DNA of 64,000 bases from Legionella qingyii (GCF_003184185.1 NZ_QHJG01000008.1:185775-249774); one strand, 5' to 3'; numbered from the stretch's first letter, positions 46,187 to 55,542 are shown. Numbers and translations are program-made. Notes: generated by a model from the sequence alone, not told the origin.

Positions 46187-47890
46187 TTACATTGGTTGTG
46201 GTGCAGAACTGTTCTCCTCAATTTGCGCCAGAATACCATGAAGCACTTCATCGTGTTCCATGATTGAAACATAAGCAGGATATTTCTCCCTTAACCCGTC
46301 AACATCACTTTTATTATTTAGAACATCAATTAATAGTTTTGCAGCTAAAATTTGCTGGTTGCAGCATTTCAGGTTTGATTTCATTTCCTCTTGTTCATTA
46401 CTATAAAATTGCTGCACAAAGAGACTGAATCTCGTAAGAATGCTGCTAGGTTCAGCTGAGAGGGTATCAAGTGCTTGCACGATGGCTTCCGTTTTTTGGT
46501 ATTTTTCCTGAATGTATTGTTTTAATTCCTGAATCAGGAAAAACCTGCTCGTGAAGTAGATGCATTGAGGATGATCAGCCCAGATTCCAATTCCTTGATT
46601 GTAATAATCATGCTGAAAACCCATTAATTCAGCCCAGCTGTCACGTTCTTCCTGAGATGCAAAAGCAATAGCCAGTTCATGTCCCTCATTGGCTAAATAA
46701 ACACCCTGATCGCCAAGGCCTTTGGAGCATTTCATGATAATTTGATGATTTTTCGGATCAAGATTCACCATGTGGTGGAAAGACTGCAGGCTCGATTGAT
46801 AAAATTTATCAATAAGTGTTGGATCATTGGGACAAGAAATACTGATGCTTGGAGTATTGTTCCAGCTTCCTTTGCAAATCAGTTGGGGGGCAATACTAGC
46901 AGTATAGATATTCTTAACGGATTCATTTACTTTGTTTATGTAAGCGCTGACCTCTTCTGGTTTTTTATCAACAGAGTCTGCAAAAATTCTATTGATTAGG
47001 TCTGCAGGCAATTTGGATAAGTTAGATTCTTGCTGCATGGAACCTTGTATTAACATCATTGCCAGATTGGTAGGATCAGTCCGGTCTAACACCAAGGGGA
47101 AATGATAATCCAGTCCGAAATCCTTGGGAATATGCCCTGCAGAAGCCATCACCTTGAATACTTCCAGGGTAAGTGCCATAGCCAATTCTCCATATTTTCC
47201 GTTACATAGATCTATCCATTGAGGTGTACGAACGGGTAACTTCCTTGCATACACATCTAAACTATCATAGATGGATCGTTGATAAGATTCCTCAAATATA
47301 TTAGGTAATATATAGGCTTGCTCTTCTCCAGATAAGCGATAAAACCAGGTGTCATTTTCTTTGAAAAGACAAATTTCATGTCGTTCCAAATTTTTACTTG
47401 TTTTGTTAAGAGCAACAATTAAATGACGCTCTAATCCCAATACATCGAGAACCATACGTTTTATCTGGTTGGATTGAATTTGGATTCCTTTGGGTAATTC
47501 AAATGCGTTTTCATAAACTGTACGTTCCTTTTTCTTTGCGCTGTTCACAGTAGATGACGGAAACTGAACCTCTACTATATAAGTCGCAAGATATATATCC
47601 ATGGATACAGAAGTTTGTTCTTGGCCACAGGCACTGGTACGTTCCATTTTTTTAGTAAATAAAACGGGGCTGATTTTGGACTGTTGATTAATCGCCTGTT
47701 CAATAGCTTGAAATGGATTTTTACTAAATTCCTCGATAGAAACATAAGTATCAACAACAGCTGAAATTTCATTTAACCCCATATTGAATTGGTATACATC
47801 ATTATTTACAACGCGAATGGTGAGCCAAGCACTGCTCATTCCTTCAACCGTAGGGGATGGTTTTATTGATTCATGTTTCATTATTGCCAT
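46187..47890 (-). CDS. Unknown large protein, intact copy, effector candidate
   Basis: About 567 residues from ATG 47890 (AAGGAG 8 bp upstream; the in-frame TTG 6 bp earlier is not needed). It is soluble with no signal peptide. Visible features are a beta-rich N-terminal part (TIRVVNNDVYQFNMG, VYENAFELPKGIQ), a middle part with GHIPKDFGLDYHFPLVLD, a region with GSWNNTPSISISCPNDP and HHMVNLDPKNHQIIM, and a helical C-terminus ending EENSSAPQPM. No known catalytic motif. The paralogous copy at 42549 carries a stop. Effector status is inference. Confidence 0.65.
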   Translation of the reverse strand: MAIMKHESIKPSPTVEGMSSAWLTIRVVNNDVYQFNMGLNEISAVVDTYVSIEEFSKNPFQAIEQAINQQSKISPVLFTKKMERTSACGQEQTSVSMDIYLATYIVEVQFPSSTVNSAKKKERTVYENAFELPKGIQIQSNQIKRMVLDVLGLERHLIVALNKTSKNLERHEICLFKENDTWFYRLSGEEQAYILPNIFEESYQRSIYDSLDVYARKLPVRTPQWIDLCNGKYGELAMALTLEVFKVMASAGHIPKDFGLDYHFPLVLDRTDPTNLAMMLIQGSMQQESNLSKLPADLINRIFADSVDKKPEEVSAYINKVNESVKNIYTASIAPQLICKGSWNNTPSISISCPNDPTLIDKFYQSSLQSFHHMVNLDPKNHQIIMKCSKGLGDQGVYLANEGHELAIAFASQEERDSWAELMGFQHDYYNQGIGIWADHPQCIYFTSRFFLIQELKQYIQEKYQKTEAIVQALDTLSAEPSSILTRFSLFVQQFYSNEQEEMKSNLKCCNQQILAAKLLIDVLNNKSDVDGLREKYPAYVSIMEHDEVLHGILAQIEENSSAPQPM

Positions 47891-47979
47891 AGTCAATACT
47901 CCTTAGAAAAAATTTAAAATTACTGCTGCACGAGCAGTGGAATTTGTTTTAACAGGAGATAAAGTAAGACTTGATGGAT

Positions 47980-47996
47980 TAAAACGAGTCGTTTTA
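47980..47996. promoter_or_regulatory. Palindrome upstream of the 569-residue gene
   Basis: TAAAACGAGTCGTTTTA is a perfect 8-bp inverted repeat around one base, about 90 bp upstream of the start. The same palindrome is at 44344-44360 before the damaged copy. It could be an operator or a small hairpin. Confidence 0.4.
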
Positions 47997-48291
47997 TCAC
48001 TGAATTAAAATCTTAAGGAGTAAACAAACCTGAATTTATTTATTCCTGACCTTTATCTCAGCGACAAACCCGTTTATTTATTAAAACTAGAATAATCAGT
48101 TCTCCAACTATCCTTAGGGGAGAAGATAAGTCGTTGTATTTCAAGTTTCAATTCAGGTTGAATCCTGAAGCCCACTCGAAATTGGATATATTGTACCAAA
48201 ATCAAACAATTCAATCAATATAAAATCAAAAACCATTAAATTAATATAGAATGGACCTACAGTATAAAGAAATATAGCTCTCCAACCATAC

Positions 48292-48372
48292 CAATTCTTC
48301 TATGAGGCCATGGTGTATCGCATGCGAGTGGATTGCCCTTGGCGCGATCTATATGAAGAAATTTGCCAATGA
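48292..48372 (+). pseudogene. Remnant of an IS5-type transposase
   Basis: A 26-codon frame reads FFYEAMVYRMRVDCPWRDLY, matching the N-terminal region of IS5-family transposases (typical form YRMRVGCPWRDLPE). It is cut off by TGA after about 20 further bases. The rest of 48185-48684 shows only further unrecognisable debris. Confidence 0.6.
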
Positions 48373-48684
48373 TTTAGATCTACTAGATGACACAACCATA
48401 GCCCTGATCTTATAACAGACTTACTGCATCAAGTTTAAATTCGTTTGAATATTTCTTTCTTACTGCCATTAGTTTATCCAGTTAAGGACATTATCTCTTC
48501 ACCGGTTGTCAAAATCTGTTGGACCACGTCACGCTAGCAAGGATTCAGCTAAAACAGCATAACCAATCCGTCAACCAAACTATTTTTGAACAGGCCTATG
48601 GACTTACAGCATAAACTCGCGGACAATAACTCGATTGTGAGACAGAACCGCGATGTCTAGTCATCATATAACGGAGGTAACAGT

Positions 48685-49437
48685 ATGTTTGAATGGTTAA
48701 AGTCAGCTTTTAAAAAGGCTGAAAGTAATGATGGCGTTTCTGATATTACCCACCTTAAACAGCAAAAAGAAACATCAAATTATAAAGAAAGTCAAAGTAC
48801 CTGGGTCTATATTTGGAATATGACTGCACAAGGTCCTGGTCATGCAGCTATCCAAATAGGCGGTTCCAAACCCAAAATGAATGAAGAAGATCCGGGAGAG
48901 TATATAAGTATTCATCCCAATAGTATTCCTTCGATGGGTCCAACTGTTGTTTTGCCCTTACCTGCGCATCTTGCTACGACACTAGCAGAGGATATGGAGT
49001 CTGAAGCGATTTCCCGAGGTAAAAGTAATATTAATGATTTCGATTCCAGACCTAATTTATCTACAGAAAACCCCGAACCATTACCTCCCGATCAAACATT
49101 TAAAATAGAAAATCTCGATACAGAAGCAATGTTAAATCATATTCATAAAATTGAAGATACTGTTCAAACAGGTAAAACAAGTTATCAGCTATTCCCTAAC
49201 ATAAATCTAAATGGATTTTTCAAGGATATGCCCTCTTTCATTAATCAGGACCCAATTGACGTAGAAATAAATAGGAGGCTCTCATCAAAATATGCAGAGA
49301 GCGATAATCAAACCACGAATTGCAGTGTGCTGGTTAGCGATATTTTGGATAGTGGTGGTAAGCATATCGTCAAATCAAAATTGCCTTGGGGCATATCGCC
49401 AAATGGACTATCTGACTCCTTAAATAAAGGACCATGA
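48685..49437 (+). CDS. GH-NC family protein 1 (possible permuted papain-like cysteine enzyme)
   Basis: The 250-residue protein follows a strong GGAGGTAACAGT start region. It shares four motifs, in order, with three other genes in this window: GPGHAAIQI (His53), YISIHPNS (75-78), TGKTSYQLFPN, and TNCSVLVSDILDSGG (Cys213). The order His then Cys, with Asn before Cys, resembles permuted papain-like folds (LRAT/PPPDE/YiiX type), an inference. No signal peptide. It is divergent-neighbour to family member 2 with convergent 3' ends. Confidence 0.65.
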   Translation: MFEWLKSAFKKAESNDGVSDITHLKQQKETSNYKESQSTWVYIWNMTAQGPGHAAIQIGGSKPKMNEEDPGEYISIHPNSIPSMGPTVVLPLPAHLATTLAEDMESEAISRGKSNINDFDSRPNLSTENPEPLPPDQTFKIENLDTEAMLNHIHKIEDTVQTGKTSYQLFPNINLNGFFKDMPSFINQDPIDVEINRRLSSKYAESDNQTTNCSVLVSDILDSGGKHIVKSKLPWGISPNGLSDSLNKGP

Positions 49438-49542
49438 TTTCAATAATGGTTTGTTTGGCGCCTAATTCATTTTTTAGTATATAGCATTCGCCATTTTGGG
49501 CTGTTTAGCTTGAATGGCGAATAGATCAGCATCTAACTAAAG

Positions 49543-50265
49543 TTATTTTTTGTTATTGTTTACAAACCTAGATTTGAATTCTTCCTTATCGATTTTCTCA
49601 AATCCTTGCTGTCTGAGTTCCGTGGGAAAAAAAGTTGGTACGAGAGGGTTCGATACAGAAACTCCAGCCGCGTTACAGATATGAGTGGATGAACTGCAAC
49701 AGTTATCTACCTCGATCTTTTTTTGAACATGACTGTCGTTGTCATATACTTCAATTCCGCACATATCCTCTTTTGGTGCATTCCCATTTGTTTGTTCAAA
49801 TTTCTTTCTACTTAATTGAGAGCTTTGATAAGCACTATAAGCTGCAGCAACAGGAGAAGAAAGTGGATTTATAATACCAAAAACAGCGTAATAGCGCGAT
49901 CCACTCTTAACGTCATCTTCGAATTTTTTCTGGGCTTGTACCCCATTTTTATATTCCTCTGGCCTGCATTTTTTGATAAAAACATGATCAGCTTCTTCGA
50001 GGTCTTCTTTATAATCATTAGCAAGCTGCCCCCCAACCGGTACTGATCCAAAAGTGACTGCATTCACAAGGGAGCCTACTGCTCCGGGGAAGAAGCTTGT
50101 ATGATTTATCTTGGTTTTTCCTTCTTGTTGTTTCACAGTTGCAACTGATACGTGACCTGGTCCATTTTTTTGATTCGTCTCTTTTACGAAAGAAGCTATA
50201 TGATAATCAGTACTAGCCTTTACCATTTTTTCATCTTGTATTGTTTTCTCTTTATTACTCTTCAT
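49543..50265 (-). CDS. GH-NC family protein 2
   Basis: The 240-residue protein carries GPGHVSVATV (His38), NHTSFFPG, SGSRYYAVFG, and DNCCSSSTHICNAAGV (Cys189), the same order as in members 1, 3 and 4. The N-terminus before the GH motif is short and charged. A hydrophobic stretch (PLSSPVAAAYSAYQ) lies between motifs 3 and 4. GGAG precedes the start. It converges with member 1. The family match is by motif only; overall identity is low. Confidence 0.65.
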   Translation of the reverse strand: MKSNKEKTIQDEKMVKASTDYHIASFVKETNQKNGPGHVSVATVKQQEGKTKINHTSFFPGAVGSLVNAVTFGSVPVGGQLANDYKEDLEEADHVFIKKCRPEEYKNGVQAQKKFEDDVKSGSRYYAVFGIINPLSSPVAAAYSAYQSSQLSRKKFEQTNGNAPKEDMCGIEVYDNDSHVQKKIEVDNCCSSSTHICNAAGVSVSNPLVPTFFPTELRQQGFEKIDKEEFKSRFVNNNKK

Positions 50266-50441
50266 AATATGAACTCCAAATAATCACTATGCCCAACAAT
50301 TGCATTTTAAGATAATATGATTAACAAACTATTAATTAACGATATTTTTTCATAGGCTTTACAATTTTGAAACATTGGTTTTTTGAATGGTTTTGTCGCA
50401 AAAATTTTTCCCGCTGGTAATTGCAGTTATTTTGTGGGTAG

Positions 50442-50580
50442 CTAAGCAGCTAACTCATAGAATTGTTCAACAAGAGTCATATTTTCTAGTTGCCACTGAT
50501 TTTTTTCTCAGTATGTGGTGTATCTGAACCCATGATAAGGTTGCTTGTGCTAAATGAAAGGCCTTAATGCCGGTCATCAT
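50442..50580 (-). pseudogene. Remnant of an IS6-type transposase C-terminus
   Basis: On the minus strand the frame reads GIKAFHLAQATLSW then HHILRKK, then after a frame change QWQLENMTLVEQFYELAA and a stop. This matches the C-terminal end of IS6-type transposases (GFKSFHSARSTLAGIEAMHM and following). The catalytic DDE part is absent. Confidence 0.65.
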
Positions 50581-50634
50581 TTTAGTGATTTTGCTCAAAA
50601 TCAGGAGAATAACCAAATCTTTTTATCTCGGATT

Positions 50635-50945
50635 CACTCTACTCTAGAGGGTGTATTGACAATTGGTCTTTTAGGTGCAATACAATTAAAACTACAGTTT
50701 CCAGAAAAGGAAATTCTCATGTTTCAAAAATATGAGGTTCCTATTCGCAATCACGCAATGTATGTTGAACAAAATTCCTTTTCAGGAATGGATAGAAGTA
50801 ATTGCTTTGGAGATGTTCTTGATAGTATTCCTTCTAAAGTGATTATCAATGATTTGGAAAAAAACTAAGAGACTATGCCACATCTATTGGAATTAAAATT
50901 CAATATCAGGAAATTAAAGATTTTGATAACTACTTATTTACATAG
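50635..50945 (+). pseudogene. Remnant of an FAD/NAD-binding oxidoreductase N-terminus
   Basis: The frame reads GVLTIGLLGAIQLKLQFPEK then EILMFQKYE, a degraded Rossmann loop (GxGxxG has become GVLTIG). After an apparent one-base deletion in the A-run near 50862 the frame continues LEKKLRDYATSIGIKIQYQE to a TAG. The C-terminal enzyme part is missing. The longer frames around this region are chance products of the damage. Confidence 0.55.
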
Positions 50946-51189
50946 CATACAAGGGCTGGTAAATAGTGAGATTCGAACCATTCATTACTTAAATTTTGGT
51001 ATTGAAATGCTTGAAACCTCAGTTACTTCAACTCAATGTTTTCCTGAATTATCAGGCTCTAAATTGAATTTAAAAGGAGGAGGTAACACCTTCATAAATC
51101 AAGTAAATAAAGTGCATCAAGATGAGAGGATAGAATATACATCCTCATTGCCAACATGTGTACTGATATACAATCGAATAGGAGAAATC

Positions 51190-51723
51190 ATGGTTCTTGA
51201 AAATCCAATGAATGTATTATTCACTACATCCAGGCTAATTATTCAGGAACCAACGCTTAATGATTTTGATAATCTGTATCAACTCCAATCAAATTCTGAA
51301 GTAATGAGTTTTATAGGTAATGGGGTACGTGACAAAAATGAAGTGAAGCTTGGATTAGAAAAAGCAATTCATCATTATCATAAACATCAATTTAGTTTAG
51401 GCTCGGTTTATACTAAAAACTCACATGAATTTATCGGTCGAGCAGGTCTGATCCACCTCAATTATGACGACAATCAACCCGAGGTTGAACTCGCTTATGC
51501 TTTATTACCTAAATACTGGGGAAACGGGTACGCCACAGAAATTACCACATCTCTAATTCAATTTGCATTTCAAAAGCTCAACTTACAAAAACTAATTGCT
51601 GTAGTACATCCTGGAAATACCTCGTCACAAAATGTATTAATCAAATGCGGGATGAGCAATACAGGAATGCTCAATTATTGGAATAAAGAGATTATGAAAT
51701 TTGAAATAACCAATAAATCCTAA
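51190..51723 (+). CDS. GNAT acetyltransferase (RimJ/RimL-like)
   Basis: The 177-residue protein from ATG 51190 (GGAGAAATC upstream; the frame extends further up but through debris) has the RimJ/RimL-type pattern: TSRLIIQEPTLNDFDNLYQL, ELAYALLPKYWGNGYATEIT (acetyl-CoA binding) and VVHPGNTSSQNVLIKCGM. It transfers an acetyl group to an N-terminal or amino acid amine. Its 5' end has a broken copy at 31086. It converges on DinB with a 4-bp overlap. Confidence 0.82.
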   Translation: MVLENPMNVLFTTSRLIIQEPTLNDFDNLYQLQSNSEVMSFIGNGVRDKNEVKLGLEKAIHHYHKHQFSLGSVYTKNSHEFIGRAGLIHLNYDDNQPEVELAYALLPKYWGNGYATEITTSLIQFAFQKLNLQKLIAVVHPGNTSSQNVLIKCGMSNTGMLNYWNKEIMKFEITNKS

Positions 51724-52820
51724 TTATCTAATTGACTCTCATCTAAGTTTAATTCGAGTTGAATTCCCTCATGGATCCTCTCCTGCTTCAATTTGATTCC
51801 TATGCCTAACAATCTTACTGGCATACGTTTTCTCAAAAATCCTTCATGGATAAGTTGGCATAAAATATTTACATCGAGATGATCATGCACACATTCAACA
51901 GTGGTTTGCTGAAAATCATTAAATTTTAATTTAACAAAAAGAGTGTGTATCCCGAAAATGTCTCCCGCACGTTGGATTCGTGTTTCAAGACGAACCATTA
52001 ATTCGGGTAGCGCAGCAAAACAAGATTCTACATCGAGTAAATCGTGTAAATAGGTTTCTTCAACACTTATTGATTTTCGAATACGCTCAGGATTAACTGG
52101 ACGCTCATCAACTCCACGGGCTAAATCATAAAGTCTCTGCCCCATAACGCCAAACTCATTAAATAAATAGTCCACTGAATGGCGTTGTACATCGCCACAT
52201 GTTTTAATATTCAAAGAGTTTAGTTTTTCTTCCATTTTAGGACCCACACCAAATAATTTGCGCACCGGTAAATCAATCATAAATGAAGCCACTTCTTCTG
52301 GCTTAATCACCTTTTGCCCATTGGGTTTATGCCAATCACTGGCAATTTTTGCCAAGCTTTTATTTGGCGCAATTCCTGCACTCGCAGTCAATTGTCGTGT
52401 CTGATAAATTCGCTCGCGAATTTCTTGTGCCATCCAGGTCGCACTCCCTTTACAATTGGTAGAATTCGTCACGTCAAGATAGGCCTCATCCAAAGATAAA
52501 GGTTCAATCAAATCGGTATACTCTTCGAATAAGGCCCTAATGTATTGACTTTCGCTTCGATAAACTTCCATGCGGACAGGCCGTAAGATGAGGTGGCGAC
52601 ATAACTTTAGTGCTTGTGCTGTGGGCATGGCTGAACGTACCCCATAAGCTCGTGCCGCATAATTGCACGTAGCAATAACCCCTCTTCGATCAGCAGCCCC
52701 TCCTACCGCGATGGGTTTATTGGCAAGCTCAGGAAAATCGCGCATTTCGATTGCGGCATAAAAACAATCCATATCAATATGAATAATTTTTCTTATTGGG
52801 CTCCTCTTTAGTTCATTCAT
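51720..52820 (-). CDS. dinB: DNA polymerase IV (DinB, Y-family)
   Basis: About 366 residues from ATG 52820 (AAGGA upstream). IIHIDMDCFYAAIEMRD with the catalytic Asp pair, SLDEAYLDVT, SAGIAPNKSLAKIASDW and FGVGPKMEEKL are the standard Y-family motifs. It copies damaged DNA with low fidelity. It starts 12 bp after the umuC stop and is the last gene of the operon. A C-terminal beta-clamp-type tail is not obvious. Confidence 0.94.
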   Translation of the reverse strand: MNELKRSPIRKIIHIDMDCFYAAIEMRDFPELANKPIAVGGAADRRGVIATCNYAARAYGVRSAMPTAQALKLCRHLILRPVRMEVYRSESQYIRALFEEYTDLIEPLSLDEAYLDVTNSTNCKGSATWMAQEIRERIYQTRQLTASAGIAPNKSLAKIASDWHKPNGQKVIKPEEVASFMIDLPVRKLFGVGPKMEEKLNSLNIKTCGDVQRHSVDYLFNEFGVMGQRLYDLARGVDERPVNPERIRKSISVEETYLHDLLDVESCFAALPELMVRLETRIQRAGDIFGIHTLFVKLKFNDFQQTTVECVHDHLDVNILCQLIHEGFLRKRMPVRLLGIGIKLKQERIHEGIQLELNLDESQLDN

Positions 52821-52831
52821 TATACATCCTT

Positions 52832-54109
52832 TCAATACAAACGAACTTGAGGAACATCAGACCATCGCGTGGTATAAGCAGGTGATTTAAGCTCTGCTCG
52901 CATAGCCCAAGGTTTTGAATATCCTTCAGCTGCGAGTCGAATCGTGCTTCTTCCATACTTTTGATTGATTTGATCCAACACACTCATCAATTGCTCCGTA
53001 TGATGTAAATACTCATCGCTCGGCTGATCAAAGATGTCCAATTGTCGTGGATTCTTAGGAGTCAAATCAAGAAGACTTACTCCTGCTTTTTTATAGTAAT
53101 ATCCTGGTTTAAAAATACGATGAAGACATCGCTTGGCGATTTTAGTAATTAATCGCAAATCATCCGTTGGATTAATCAATCGAAATTCTATGGATTGAAA
53201 ATGCTGGGCCAAATCCTCACGAAACCGATTGGTATGTACAAAAACAGCAATGCGTTGCGCCAACAAATCTTGGTGACGCATTTTCTCCACCGCACGTGCA
53301 CAATGACTACTTACTGATTCAGCAATCGAGGAACGTTGTGTTTGCATCTGCCCAAAACTTTTGGATGACATGATATTTTGTTTCGGCTCGACGTCTTCTA
53401 AAGCACCACAGGCAATTCCTTGAAGCTCAAGCGCGGTACGCATCAAAACAACATTAAAACTCTTCTTCAAAAGATGAGGATTGGTCATTGCCAAATCATA
53501 GGCAGTATGAATACCTCGTGCGATTAATTTATTTTCCCATTGCCGCCCTACCCCCCATACCTCCCCTACTGAAATTTGCTTTAATAATTGCTCACGATTT
53601 GATGTGATATTAAATACCGGTATCTTAAAGACCTTTTTAGAAAGATAATTGGCCGCCTTCGCTAATGTTTTAGTGGGTCCAATCCCTATAGAGGTAGGTA
53701 TTCCTGTGTGCTTTAGGATTTTCTTCTGTAGCTGCTTACAAAAGGAATCATGGCTATAGGCCGGTAAGCTACTTAAATCAAGAAAGGCTTCATCAATGGA
53801 ATAGATTTCCAAATGCGGCCAACTTTCTTCAATAGTACACATCACTCGATGACTGATGTTGCCATAAAGGGTGTAATTCGAGGAAAAGGCCTTTACTCCA
53901 TGCTGTTTGCACAAATCTTTAATTTTAAAATAAGGCTCACCCATAGCAATTCCTAATGCCTTGGCCTCATTCGAGCGCGCAATGCAACATCCATCGTTAT
54001 TGGATAAAACCACGATGGGAACATCTTTTAAGTCAGGACGAAACAATCGTTCGCAGCTCGCATAAAAATTATTGCAGTCAACTAGGGCAAACATGTTAGG
54101 CAAGCTCAT
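52832..54109 (-). CDS. umuC: DNA polymerase V catalytic subunit (UmuC-like)
   Basis: The 425-residue protein starts MSLPNMFALVDCNNFYASCE (catalytic Asp), then VVLSNNDGCCIARSNEAKAL, SIDEAFLDLS, and TSIGIGPTKTLAKAANYLSK, the UmuC hallmark segments. The C-terminal region extends past the little-finger domain as usual. The start overlaps the umuD stop by 14 bp. It works with cleaved UmuD to bypass lesions. Confidence 0.95.
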   Translation of the reverse strand: MSLPNMFALVDCNNFYASCERLFRPDLKDVPIVVLSNNDGCCIARSNEAKALGIAMGEPYFKIKDLCKQHGVKAFSSNYTLYGNISHRVMCTIEESWPHLEIYSIDEAFLDLSSLPAYSHDSFCKQLQKKILKHTGIPTSIGIGPTKTLAKAANYLSKKVFKIPVFNITSNREQLLKQISVGEVWGVGRQWENKLIARGIHTAYDLAMTNPHLLKKSFNVVLMRTALELQGIACGALEDVEPKQNIMSSKSFGQMQTQRSSIAESVSSHCARAVEKMRHQDLLAQRIAVFVHTNRFREDLAQHFQSIEFRLINPTDDLRLITKIAKRCLHRIFKPGYYYKKAGVSLLDLTPKNPRQLDIFDQPSDEYLHHTEQLMSVLDQINQKYGRSTIRLAAEGYSKPWAMRAELKSPAYTTRWSDVPQVRLY

Positions 54110-54602
54110 GAAGAACTAAAGTCACTACCCCCCAAATCACCATTTCATCCTCCTCCGTAATATCAATGGGGTTAAACTTAGGATTGGCAGGAAGTAATTG
54201 TACCCTCCCTCTTGTTTTGGAAAGGCGTTTTACGGTAAGTTCACCATTGACCGCCGCTATTACAATTCGTCCATCAGAAGGTTCTATGCTTCTATCCACT
54301 AAAAGCCAATCACCTGAAAAAATACCCGCATCCACCATCGAATCCCCAGTAGCTTGCAAAACGAATGTAGCTGAGGGATGTTTAATGAATTTGGTATTTA
54401 AATCGAGATATCCTTCTATGTAATCATCGGCAGGTGAAGGAAATCCAGCTTGTATTTTACTTGCGAATACCGGCAATTGGTAAATCTTACGATTCTTGAG
54501 TTGCTCTAATTCAGCAAGCTGAGATAGGGAAATACGAACTGCTTTGGTAGGCTCCCCCCTAGGACGCCCTGCCCCTGCTCTTTTTCCGCCTCGTGGTGAC
54601 AT
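54096..54602 (-). CDS. umuD: UmuD-like autoproteolytic subunit of DNA polymerase V
   Basis: The 168-residue protein has the peptidase S24 domain: nucleophile Ser about 88 (QATGDSMVDAG) and Lys about 125 (TVKRL), with the likely cleavage site Ala52-Gly53 (IQAGFPSP). It carries an N-terminal basic extension (GGKRAGAGRPRGEPTKAVRI) of about 45 residues that E. coli UmuD lacks, but related plasmid-type proteins have. Legionella pneumophila is reported to lack LexA, so RecA-driven cleavage here may act mainly on UmuD itself (inference). Confidence 0.93.
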   Translation of the reverse strand: MSPRGGKRAGAGRPRGEPTKAVRISLSQLAELEQLKNRKIYQLPVFASKIQAGFPSPADDYIEGYLDLNTKFIKHPSATFVLQATGDSMVDAGIFSGDWLLVDRSIEPSDGRIVIAAVNGELTVKRLSKTRGRVQLLPANPKFNPIDITEEDEMVIWGVVTLVLHELA

Positions 54603-54618
54603 AATGACTCTTTTTTTG

Positions 54619-54632
54619 ATTTGCGTACAAAT
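54619..54632. promoter_or_regulatory. Palindrome upstream of umuD
   Basis: ATTTGCGTACAAAT has 5-bp inverted arms ATTTG/CAAAT, 17 bp upstream of the umuD start. It is not a classical LexA box; whether it is an operator is unknown. Confidence 0.4.
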
Positions 54633-54737
54633 ATCATAGACAAGGAAAAATAAGCTGTAAATCCCTCCTAAAAGCTACACAGACAGAAATGATACTAAGT
54701 CTTAGAGAGTAATAAGAAAATTTTCTTTCAAATTTTT

Positions 54738-55406
54738 TTATTTGGATAATGGTTCCATTGCCAATGGATAATCAAAGTCAGCCTTATTCACTAAAGTAGT
54801 GACTCGATACCCTTCCAAATCCTCATAAGGATAAGGTTTCATCAACGCCATTAATTGCTCTTTGTCATATTGGGAGTTATTTAACCAAATAGCTTGGGCC
54901 TCTTCATCTAAAATAACAGGCATCCGATGATGCACTGACTCCATGAGTGGATTGGCATCCGTTGTAATAAGGCAACACGTATGAATCACTTCGCTATTGT
55001 GTTGCCAGGTGTCCCAAAGAGCAGCAACGGCCAACAAATCACGGTTCTTTTTTTGAAAAAAATATGGTTGTTTTACCTCTCCTTCCTGATGCCATTCATA
55101 AAACCCGCTCATGGGCATTAAACAACGCTTGGATTTCACTAGCTGACGAAAGGCCGGTTTTTCAAAAAGGGTGTCTGCACGTGCATTGATGAGACTTCCA
55201 ATTTTTGTTCGGTCTCTAGCCCAAGAAGGGATAAGCCCCCATCGCAATAACACGCTTTGAATTTCATGGGCATTCGTTTCTACAAGACATACCACCTCAG
55301 CCCCTGGGGCAATATTAAATCGAGGGGCAATTTCAATCGAATTGGATAGATGAAATTGGTATTTTAACTTGTCATAAGAAGCTACATAAGCAAATCGGCC
55401 ACACAT
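54738..55406 (-). CDS. SRAP-family protein (YedK/HMCES-like)
   Basis: About 222 residues. ATG 55406 is preferred over the codon before it because the catalytic Cys must be residue 2 (MCGRFAY). Also present are NIAPGAEV, WGLIPSWARD, INARADTLFEKPAFR, CLMPMSGFYEWHQEG (catalytic Glu) and HHRMPVIL (His). SRAP proteins form a covalent link with abasic sites in single-stranded DNA. It heads a run of four same-strand repair genes (SRAP, UmuD, UmuC, DinB); the gap to umuD is about 135 bp. Confidence 0.93.
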   Translation of the reverse strand: MCGRFAYVASYDKLKYQFHLSNSIEIAPRFNIAPGAEVVCLVETNAHEIQSVLLRWGLIPSWARDRTKIGSLINARADTLFEKPAFRQLVKSKRCLMPMSGFYEWHQEGEVKQPYFFQKKNRDLLAVAALWDTWQHNSEVIHTCCLITTDANPLMESVHHRMPVILDEEAQAIWLNNSQYDKEQLMALMKPYPYEDLEGYRVTTLVNKADFDYPLAMEPLSK

Positions 55407-55542
55407 CATATACTCACTGTTTATTTAAAGTGTAGTACCGCTTTATTTTTCTTGTGCATGAATGAAAAGGCACCTTGGTAAATGATGAATCATCTGATTA
55501 ACTTCTAAATTCTACAAGGAGTTTGACAGACTATAAACAGAC

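Larger units (their letters stand above)
46131..48184. repeat. Copy B of the ~2.05-kb duplicated unit
   Basis: Matches copy A (42490-44546), including the hairpin, the gene, and the upstream palindrome TAAAACGAGTCGTTTTA. Copy B holds the intact gene. Confidence 0.85.

Noticed and set aside
50875..51189. Long N-terminal extension of the GNAT protein
   Set aside because: It runs through oxidoreductase debris; the GNAT fold and a ribosome-binding site fit ATG 51190.
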